From assembly GCA_027924585.1 (NCBI GenBank), contig BSBM01000179.1, positions 12,500,501-12,564,500 of the forward strand: DNA of 64,000 bases, read 5' to 3'. This document shows positions 56,834-64,000 of the stretch, piece by piece. Every line of letters begins with the position of its first letter. The first letter of the stretch is position 1. Position numbers and translations under genes: made by a program. This stretch comes from Larix kaempferi (lineage: Eukaryota; Streptophyta; Pinopsida; Pinales; Pinaceae). A model generated the notes under the pieces. The model worked only from the letters and a program-made list of their open reading frames with translations. It made no database searches and had not been told where the DNA came from.

Positions 56834-58390
56834 TGTTGGAGAGAACTTCCGCAGCATTTAGGAAGCTGCTAATTTTGGGAAGGATAACTAATTTTGGAGA
56901 GAAAGTACCAATTTTGGCGGTAAGACAAAGATATCGCCGTAGCACAAATTCCGGCGGGAATCACGGCGATAGGTACAGAAAAGTCAAGCATGTGGTACAA
57001 AGAAGAGGCCGAAGGGAGAGCTCAACCACCGCAATAAAGGCGCCGGAGATGAAGAGAGGGTTCAGCTACCCTCATTAAAGAAGAAGGACTACAGTCAGCG
57101 TTGCTTGAACCAAGAAGAAGCGACGGGCCGATGCATTAAAGACTAAGGACTGCAGGAAGCGGCGACGAGACAGAAGGCGGCCATGGAAGTACAGCCAGTT
57201 GACTGTAAGTGGTTAGGGTTGAGTCACTGTTGGGATAAGGCCCACAGTTTTGTAACTGCGATGAGACCTTCGGGCCATCTATATATAGTAGTCTTTTTAT
57301 AGGATAAGGGGTTGGCCACATAGCGATAGAGACATCAGGTAGATGCTAGTCAAGTCTTTTGTTGTTGCAAGCCTGAACATCCCTGAGACGACAAGGGCCG
57401 ACCTGTTGAGAGAGTGCAATCCGCAGGGATTGCGAGAGGAAGAGAGTGCACTGTAGAGGCAAGAAGAGAAAAGAGGTCTATAGAGAAGGGCTCCCACTGA
57501 GGTGGAGTTTCCCAGAAGACCCCTGTTGTAAAGAGTGGAACGGAGCTGTGTTTATTCCCCGAGTTGTAAGCAAGAACCGCAGTTCCCCTGGGCGTAGTCT
57601 CTGCCCTGGGAGTATCAAGGTGCTTATCTAAGTAGCACTATTGTAATTGTGTAGCCATTGATCTCATTCATGTGTTTGTGCTATATATATGAATGCTTCA
57701 AATCTGTTATAAGTAATGTACATGGTCGTCAGTTAGCTTCTGAATGATGTATAACAATTGCGATAATCATAGCTAACCTCTTTGCGAACTAGATAAGTGT
57801 TAAACAGAGGTTAATGTGCGAGTAAGAACTGAATATGAGGCATGAATGGTTTATTTAGACATTGCGCAAAGTAATGTTCTACCTAGTTACGTGTTGCGAG
57901 ATATCAAGGGTCGAGTTCATTAGCGAGGGCTAGGCTTGTAGGCTGAATGTTGTTGCTAACTGCAGTACCAGGATAAGGGTAGCTAAGACCACCTATTAAC
58001 CCAGGAAGCGGTCAAAGTTCGCTTGCCGCAGGAACTAGAAGGGGAAGATATCGCACCTACGATATCTTGGGTATCGCTAGACGGTTTCACATAGGGAAAG
58101 ACTTATCGCATTCCCCGCATACCGCGATAAGACAGAGGCGTAGCCGGAGTAATGGAATGAGATAGACAGCTTCTATGAAAGGGGTTAAGGAGGGTTTAAC
58201 CACCCTGGATGCCTCGGAACTTGGCTGAGGACACTTGAGTCTTCTGCCTCCCATTAGAATCACTTCGGGTGAGACTTCAGGTTGCTTCTGCGACCTGTTG
58301 CCGAAAGGGCCAGTGAGCTAAGGGTTCTGTTGGTCTAAAAGAGTACCGCCAGCCCGGGTCTGTCCAGAGAGAAAGGATAAAAGATCAACA
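56834..58390 (+). repeat. 5' LTR of Gypsy-3
   Basis: 1557 bp with TGTTG...CAACA inverted termini. The left edge is inferred from the terminus and from where LINE-2 similarity stops; the right edge is set by the primer site. Noticeably richer in G and C than its surroundings. Confidence 0.7.
57280..57288 (+). promoter_or_regulatory. LTR TATA box, Gypsy-3
   Basis: TATATATAG about 446 bp into the LTR, a reasonable U3/R boundary. Confidence 0.5.
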
Positions 58391-58392
58391 AA

Positions 58393-58412
58393 TGGTTCCG
58401 TTGCCGGTTTGA
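58393..58412 (+). other. Primer binding site, Gypsy-3 (not tRNA-Met)
   Basis: TGGTTCCGTTGCCGGTTTGA, two bases after the LTR. The leading TGG pairs with the tRNA CCA end. The rest differs from the Met site used by most other elements here, and I cannot assign the tRNA with confidence. Confidence 0.6.
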
Positions 58413-58425
58413 ACACATTGAGCTG

Positions 58426-58908
58426 ATGTTCTGTTGGCATCCTACCAAGCAAGAACTTAACCAGTGGGTTGAGTCAAAAGAAAGAGAGTTTGCTGCAAAA
58501 GAAAACAAGAATCCTAGACTGAGCACTGAGGCTTGGCTACAGAAGCACCTTTTTACAGATCTCCATGAGATATTCTTCGTAACTTATGCTATTGAGTTAT
58601 ATGGTTGGTTATCAAAGCTTGTTGACAACAGCGGTGTCAAGAAGAATCGAGAAGTTGTCTGGACAGCAGAGCTGATTCAGACCTTGAAAGGTGTCGATAA
58701 CCCCATCTCACGCACAGTAGACTTCTGGCTTGCGAGTCTGCTGGACGGCTTCATCACAGAGTTCGCGGTTGATCAGAGAAAGAGTTTCAGCGCAGCAGAA
58801 CGGTACTTCTTCAAGGGTTATCGCGGTAAGTACCTAAATTCTCTAAGTCTGTCCATTAAGCAATTACTATATGAAAAAGGAGTACTGGATATACTCTCAG
58901 ATGAATAG
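58426..58908 (+). CDS. Upstream ORF of Gypsy-3, unknown function
   Basis: 160 codons from the first ATG; the frame is open back to 58381, so the start is not certain. Helix-rich, charged sequence (HPTKQELNQWVESKEREFAA, ISRTVDFWLASLLDGF, YFFKGYRGKYLNSLSLSIKQ) with no zinc finger, protease or polymerase motif and no membrane segment. It ends in two consecutive TAG codons. The gag-pol ATG follows 15 bases later in the same frame, so the two could once have been one frame or may be linked by readthrough or reinitiation. Its integrity in a 5-kb intact region suggests it is functional. Confidence 0.65.
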   Translation: MFCWHPTKQELNQWVESKEREFAAKENKNPRLSTEAWLQKHLFTDLHEIFFVTYAIELYGWLSKLVDNSGVKKNREVVWTAELIQTLKGVDNPISRTVDFWLASLLDGFITEFAVDQRKSFSAAERYFFKGYRGKYLNSLSLSIKQLLYEKGVLDILSDE

Positions 58909-58923
58909 TAGCATGATATTGTA

Positions 58924-61900
58924 ATGTCAGTAGACTCTGAAAGTGATTACGAGTATCTTGGACATACACGTAGTGGTAAAAGATATAGAGTCAACGATTC
59001 ATCTTCTTCTGAAGAAGACAGCACAGATCACCCGAGACAGCAGAGTCATAACCCTAGGACTCCTCAAAAGCCAGTCGGAACTCAGAATAATCCCGCAGGA
59101 ACCCCGTCCAGTAGCTCTTATACAGTAAATACTACCGCTACACCCTCCACATCTACACAGCCGAGTGGTAGTCATACAGCAAACCAGAACCCACCATCTA
59201 GAAACAGAATGGGAGATGATATGAAGCTACCAACATTCAAAGGTACAGGGTCGGAGGACCCTGAGCAACACTGGTTCTTATGCGAAGCCATATGGACCAT
59301 TAAGCAAATACAAGATGATAATGTCAAGCTTGTCCAGCTGGCCACCACATTTAGAGAAAGAGCATTAACTTGGTATATGAAGTATACCACTGGCCATAAC
59401 AGAACGCTTGCACAGGTTAGAACTGCTATGATTAAAGAGTTTAAAAAACCTAAATCCGAGTCACAATGCATAGCAGAACTTAAAGATATTAAACAATTGC
59501 CTACGGAGACGGTTTGGGATTTTGACCAGAGATTCAAGACCCTCATTGATCAGGTAAGCTTTGAGCTTGCGCCTCAACAGCATAAAGAATGGTTTATCGC
59601 AGCAATATTACCACACATCAGACTTCCGCTAATGCAACAGAAATTAAATACACAAGATGAAGCATTAGAAATGGCAATGAAACTAGAGGCTTCACCTCTA
59701 GCAGAAACTAGCACCGGTATCACTAATCTGCAAAATCAGCTAGCTAACCTCACCTTACAGCTGCATGAAATTAAGAAAGGAAAGGAGGTTGCGCATGAAA
59801 TTTGGTGTACTAAGTGTAAAGCGCAGGGACACAGTAAGGATAACTGCCCTGTCTTTGCTGACTATATCGCCAGTGGAGCTCCTAACCCGTTGATGCAGAA
59901 CCAGGGGCCATGGTGCGAGATTTGTAGAACCAGAGGACACAGTCCTCAGGAATGCCCTCTCCTTCAGAAATATGTGCAGACACCAAAGAACCTATATTGC
60001 AACTTCTGTAAATCTGTGGGACATGACGAAAATAATTGTAGAGCTTATGAGTTAATGATAGAAAGGAAGCATGACCTCTACAGAGTTCAGTCAGAAGCAT
60101 CCGGACCAGCAGTACGTGCACAAACTGATCCGAATCAGGGAGGCCGTGGAGGAAATTTCAGAGGCCGAGGACGCGGAGGAGGCTATGAATCTGGCCGTGG
60201 CCGTGGAACTATCACCTGTTATAACTGTGGAGGCACAGGACATTACGCTAGGGACTGTCAGAACCCTACTACAACGTGCAAGTATTGTAAATCTTATGAC
60301 CACACAATAGAGGAATGTCCCATACTGATAGCTAAGATCAAGGACACCAAGCCAGCAACCAATCAGACTATCCAGTTTATCGCTGCTGAGCAGAACGAAA
60401 CCGAACCACGGGTCAATATTGTAACTCGCAGTGGTCTCTCCACAAGCAACATATCGCAGGACATGGAAAAAACGACAGGAACGCAGTGGGTGCGCAAAGC
60501 TCCAGGAAAACCTATCCCACTTGATCTACAGAAGAATAAGGAGGCATTTCAACAAACTAAGACTTCCTTTGCTGAACAAACACCGCCCAGATCACTATTA
60601 TTACCATCTCAGGGTATACCACGGAAACCACCGCAGGATGTTAGTACTACGCAGATACCACAGGCTAGCACATCTGGGAGATGTGACGAAGAGGAATTGA
60701 CCGGGAGTGTACAGTCCTTCTTGCAGAGTTGTTTGAAACTTCTAAGAAATGGGAAAGCTGTAGAGGAACTTCAGAAAGTTATTGACCAATGTCAACAGAG
60801 CCCTTCTGTGAGCAATACACAGCGCACCATTCACCATATAATGGGCCATACAAGGACAGGAAGAGAGATGAGGCTCACAGCGCAGATCGGACTATTTGAA
60901 ATGGATGAGGTTATCCTAGACTTAGGTTCAGAAGTAAATGTCTTGACTAAACAGACATGGGAACAGATGGGAAGTCCAAAACTAAGCAGATCCCCTATCC
61001 ACCTCAGACTAGCTAATCAGCAGAGAATATCACCGATGGGTCGCCTATCGCATGTCCCAGTGGACATCGACGGAGTTCACACATATGCCGATTTTGAGAT
61101 CATAGAAATTATTGGTGACACCAAACCCTATCCAGCTCTATTAGGTATTGATTGGGCTTTTGATAACAAGGCTGTTATCAACTTAAAGAAAAGGCAGATG
61201 ACATTTGAAGATGCTCAAGTCCGGGTCATCGCACCATTAGACCCTTTACAGGGTCCTCGCTACATTGAGCCAATCAAAGCAGAAGAGGAGGTGCATAACA
61301 TGGAAAATTTGTACCAAATGACTTCTAATCAGACAGATTACATTGATCCTACAGCTGATGGACATATCAGCTGGAGATGTGATAGTTCATGCACATCAGA
61401 TTCAGATGTTGGCTTAGAGAATTGGCAAAATAGACTCCACGAAGTTTCTATCCGCAGATGCGCATTCATGACTAAATCACTGCGATGGATTGGGACAGAA
61501 AACAGGTATATTCCAACTTTTGATGGATTAGCAGATGTTAATGATTTTTTGCAGCAGTTTGAACAAGAGATTCCTCAAGAGCAGAGGATGGGGGTTTTTG
61601 ACCTTGCAGTTCGAGCCACACCTGCAAGATGGTGGTACACACACAAGGAACATATCGCATCATGGTATGATTGTAAGAGATTGATGCGCATTAGATTCTC
61701 TAAAGAAAGAGACTCTACACAGCGGAAATATACAGGGGAGAGTGATCCCAGAGCACACATTAGGAACTGTGAACAGAGTTGGCTAGAAATTCCAGCAGAA
61801 GAATGGGTTCATTTGTTTATCCACACACTGGATACAGTTCCAAGGAATTGGTATACAGAAACAGAGCTAAGGAAAGGAACTATCTCATGGCCTACTATGA

Positions 61901-63063
61901 TTGAAAACTTTTTGGTCACGTTCAGTTTTGAATCTGAGCATCTAAGCATTGATCGGGCCTTGAAGATCATAAAGACTAAAATATTTGAGGATTGCCCATT
62001 ACCAGCGGATTCGCAACCCGAGTGGGCTATCCAGATGGAACATGCACTAGAATGTTACAACTGCACACAAGACTCAAGCGATGAGGATGAAGATCCTCGC
62101 AGTATCAATATCGCAGAAACAGAAGGTACACGTGAAGTTGAAGGCCCGCACTTAGAAATCCCAGCTGTAACAGAACCAATCAAGATTAGAAAGAGCAATA
62201 TTGGCACAGAAACAGACCCTAAGTTTGCCTCTATTGGAGATTATTGGGATGATGAGACAATTGGCCAACTCACAGACCTATTACATGAGTATCAGGACCT
62301 GTTTCCTACCAACTTTACAGAAATGAAGGGAATAGTGGGTGACCTCGGAGTCATGAGAATACCGCTTAAGGAGGACGCTAAGCCGGTTAAGCAACGTCCA
62401 TACAGGTTGAATCCGCGGTATAAAGCAAAAGTAAAAGATGAAATAGATAAGATGCTAGCAGCAGGCATCATCGAACCTGTTGAAGAAAGTGAGTGGGTTA
62501 GTCCCATGGTAGTACAAGAAAAGAAAACAAAAGGAGACATCAGGATCTGTGTCGACTTGCGCAAACTGAATGATGCATCGCTGCATGACCCATTTCCGAC
62601 ACCATTCACTGATGAAGTCTTAGACAATGTTGGAGGACAAGAAATCTATTCATTTACTGATGGCTTTTCAGGCTATCACCAGATAAGAATCCATCCAGAC
62701 GACAGGCACAAGACCACATTTGCGACAGAATGGGGCTCCTTTCAGTATACGGTAATGCCCTTTGGTCTTAAGAATGCCCCAGCAATTTTTTCTAGAGTAG
62801 TTGTTGCTGTCTTTAAGGAATACATCCATCAATTTCTAGAAGTTTATTTTGATGATTGGACTGTATTTGGACTAGTCAAGAAGCACATAGGAAACCTGCG
62901 ATTAATGTTTGAAAAATGTAGACAGCACCAGATTTCCCTTAACCTAAAAAAAATGTATATTTTGTGCGCCTTTTGGTACGTTGTTGGGTCACATTGTGTG
63001 CAGACAAGGCTTGATGGTAGATCCTGCGAAGATCGCCATCATTGTCAATTTACCAGCACCTAA
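58924..63063 (+). CDS. Gypsy-3 Gag-protease-reverse transcriptase (frameshifted near its end)
   Basis: 1379 codons as read. Residues 1-95 are Ser/Thr/Pro-rich and disordered; 100-255 Gag core (KLPTFKGTGSEDPEQHW, FRERALTWYMKY). Five CCHC knuckles follow (295-308, 331-344, 359-372, 432-445, 452-465), with an RGG-rich stretch at 407-428. The protease is near 664-682 (VILDLGSEVNVL, then LLGIDW). Two gag-like segments lie at 862-930 and 938-1005. RT spans 1145-1345 (QRPYRLNPRYK, SFTDGFSGYHQIRIHPDD, MPFGLKNAPAIF, catalytic YFDD at 1308-1311). After residue 1342 the protein leaves phase at an A8 run (62946-62953). The last 37 residues are meaningless. Confidence 0.92.
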   Translation: MSVDSESDYEYLGHTRSGKRYRVNDSSSSEEDSTDHPRQQSHNPRTPQKPVGTQNNPAGTPSSSSYTVNTTATPSTSTQPSGSHTANQNPPSRNRMGDDMKLPTFKGTGSEDPEQHWFLCEAIWTIKQIQDDNVKLVQLATTFRERALTWYMKYTTGHNRTLAQVRTAMIKEFKKPKSESQCIAELKDIKQLPTETVWDFDQRFKTLIDQVSFELAPQQHKEWFIAAILPHIRLPLMQQKLNTQDEALEMAMKLEASPLAETSTGITNLQNQLANLTLQLHEIKKGKEVAHEIWCTKCKAQGHSKDNCPVFADYIASGAPNPLMQNQGPWCEICRTRGHSPQECPLLQKYVQTPKNLYCNFCKSVGHDENNCRAYELMIERKHDLYRVQSEASGPAVRAQTDPNQGGRGGNFRGRGRGGGYESGRGRGTITCYNCGGTGHYARDCQNPTTTCKYCKSYDHTIEECPILIAKIKDTKPATNQTIQFIAAEQNETEPRVNIVTRSGLSTSNISQDMEKTTGTQWVRKAPGKPIPLDLQKNKEAFQQTKTSFAEQTPPRSLLLPSQGIPRKPPQDVSTTQIPQASTSGRCDEEELTGSVQSFLQSCLKLLRNGKAVEELQKVIDQCQQSPSVSNTQRTIHHIMGHTRTGREMRLTAQIGLFEMDEVILDLGSEVNVLTKQTWEQMGSPKLSRSPIHLRLANQQRISPMGRLSHVPVDIDGVHTYADFEIIEIIGDTKPYPALLGIDWAFDNKAVINLKKRQMTFEDAQVRVIAPLDPLQGPRYIEPIKAEEEVHNMENLYQMTSNQTDYIDPTADGHISWRCDSSCTSDSDVGLENWQNRLHEVSIRRCAFMTKSLRWIGTENRYIPTFDGLADVNDFLQQFEQEIPQEQRMGVFDLAVRATPARWWYTHKEHIASWYDCKRLMRIRFSKERDSTQRKYTGESDPRAHIRNCEQSWLEIPAEEWVHLFIHTLDTVPRNWYTETELRKGTISWPTMIENFLVTFSFESEHLSIDRALKIIKTKIFEDCPLPADSQPEWAIQMEHALECYNCTQDSSDEDEDPRSINIAETEGTREVEGPHLEIPAVTEPIKIRKSNIGTETDPKFASIGDYWDDETIGQLTDLLHEYQDLFPTNFTEMKGIVGDLGVMRIPLKEDAKPVKQRPYRLNPRYKAKVKDEIDKMLAAGIIEPVEESEWVSPMVVQEKKTKGDIRICVDLRKLNDASLHDPFPTPFTDEVLDNVGGQEIYSFTDGFSGYHQIRIHPDDRHKTTFATEWGSFQYTVMPFGLKNAPAIFSRVVVAVFKEYIHQFLEVYFDDWTVFGLVKKHIGNLRLMFEKCRQHQISLNLKKMYILCAFWYVVGSHCVQTRLDGRSCEDRHHCQFTST
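62946..62953 (+). other. A8 homopolymer at the RT frame break
   Basis: Codons CTA AAA AAA A; reading through with one A fewer restores the pol frame exactly (LKKCIFCAPFG). A somatic or germline slip, a sequencing error, or a programmed shift are all possible. Confidence 0.8.
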
Positions 63064-64000
63064 CTCAGTAAAGCAGCTGAGAACTACACTTGGTCATACT
63101 GGGTATTACAGAAAGTTTATCAAAGGTTATGCCAAGATTACCGCACCAATGGAGAAATTATTAAAGAAGGATATCAAATTTCAGTGGAATGAGGAATGTC
63201 AGAAGAGTCTTGACGCTCTAAAAGAAAAAATGGTTACAGCACCTATTCTGGTATTTCCAGATTGGAACAAGCCTTTTCATGTTCATGTAGATGCATCTGG
63301 CATCGCACTGGGCATTATTCTCACGCAACCAGGCGAAGGGGGTATTGACCACCCTATCGCATATTCGAGCAGGAGACTATCGACAGCTGAGAAGAATTAC
63401 ACCACCACAGAGAGAGAAGGGTTAGCAATGGTGTATGCCTTACAGAAATTTCGGCACTATTTATTGGGTGCCCCGTTCAAGATGTTCACCGACCATTCTG
63501 CATTAAAGTACTTGGTCAATAAGCCAGTGTTAGGGGGAAGAATATGCAGATGGCTATTGTTGTTCCAGGAATATGATTTTGAAATCATTGTTAAGCCAGG
63601 AAGACTAAATGCAGGACCTGATCACCTGTCAAGGCTAGACTCAGGTGAAGAACCAAGTAATTTAGAGGACAACTTGCCTGATGCGCAATTGTTCTCCATT
63701 CAGGTCGCAGATGAATATTATGGAGACATAATTCAATTCCTTACTACAGGGTGGGCACCACCTGAGTTTACCAAGCAACAAAAGAAACAATTAGTGGTGA
63801 AAGCAGCAGACTTCACCCTGATTGCAGGACACCTCTATAAGTTAGGACCAGATGAAATCTTGCGCAGATGCGTTATGCCCCACGAGAAACAGACCATTCT
63901 TAAGGAAGCACATTCGGGCATCGCAGGAGGCCATTTCGCAGGGAAGCCTACCGCTCAGAAGATCCTAGCAGCAGGACTATGGTGGCCTACATTACATAAA
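62948..64000 (+). CDS. Gypsy-3 RT end, RNase H and integrase start (partial, open at the window edge)
   Basis: 351 codons without a stop in the frame one base ahead of the gag-RT frame. It begins KCIFCAPFGTLLGHIV, the RT thumb, then VKQLRTTLGHTGYYRKFIKG. RNase H has FHVHVDASGIALGIIL (first Asp), TEREGLAMVYALQKFRHYLL (Glu) and FTDHSALKYL (Asp). A tether then leads to the integrase zinc-binding domain EKQTILKEAHSGIAGGHFAG...WWPTLHK, cut at 64000. It is the direct continuation of the preceding CDS and would need a base removed or a +1 shift at the A8 run. Confidence 0.92.

Larger units (their letters stand above)
56834..64000 (+). mobile_element. Gypsy-3: 5' part of a well-preserved Ty3/gypsy element
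   Basis: Inserted in the LINE-2 RT. Order: LTR 56834-58390 (TGTTGG...TCAACA), primer site at 58393, an upstream ORF (58426-58908), gag-pro-RT frame (58924-62953) and, after a one-base shift, RT end-RNase H-integrase start open to the window edge. Only one disabling change is visible in 5.1 kb of coding sequence, so it is the youngest element here. The right LTR is outside the window, so age and target duplication cannot be checked. Confidence 0.88.

Noticed and set aside
60071-60700. Alternate-frame ORFs inside the Gypsy-3 gag (60071-60310, 60431-60700)
   Set aside because: They overlap the zinc-knuckle coding frame and show no motif of their own.

Overview
This is plant nuclear DNA, very probably from a large, repeat-rich seed-plant genome. 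I think a gymnosperm/conifer is likely, but that is only an impression. The evidence is Ty1/copia and Ty3/gypsy LTR retrotransposons primed by initiator tRNA-Met, plant-type LINEs (DUF4283 ORF1, zf-RVT and RNase H tail), a tRNA-derived SINE, hAT-like MITEs, strong AT richness and nested insertions. I found no intact host gene. Nearly everything I can name is a transposable element or a fossil of one.

Layout. 1-1693: 5' end of a minus-strand copia element (Copia-1). 1694-12991: leader and very long LTR of a minus-strand gypsy element (Gypsy-1), split by a full minus-strand copia element (Copia-2, 4566-11507, target duplication ATAGT). 12992-18427: mostly unassigned AT-rich DNA with a SINE (16152-16369, 14-bp target duplication) and a MITE (16985-17271, 8-bp duplication CTAAGGGG). 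18428-27986: a decayed plus-strand LINE whose reverse transcriptase is split by a 2.9-kb non-autonomous LTR element (22011-24950). That element carries fragments of three unrelated plant genes: a MUN/DUF810 protein (PATROL1-like), DNA topoisomerase VI subunit B, and cullin-1.

27987-54249: a minus-strand chromodomain gypsy element (Gypsy-2). Its gag gene is interrupted by Copia-3 (32854-52444, duplication CTTCA). The 3' LTR of Copia-3 is interrupted by a 12.6-kb LTR element without gag or pol (33096-45722, duplication ACTTG), whose 3' LTR is tandemly triplicated and holds a second copy of the MITE. This is four-deep nesting with target duplications at three steps. 54250-55879: unassigned. 55880-56833: a second LINE RT fragment.

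56834-64000: the 5' part of a plus-strand gypsy element (Gypsy-3), the least decayed element here. It has a 1.56-kb LTR, a separate upstream ORF and a long gag-pro-pol frame with five zinc knuckles, plus two extra gag-like segments between protease and reverse transcriptase. It runs off the right edge.

The two most unusual items are the three-gene chimera at 22011-24950 and the architecture of Gypsy-3. Gene-family identities come from recognising protein motifs by eye; no database search was run.
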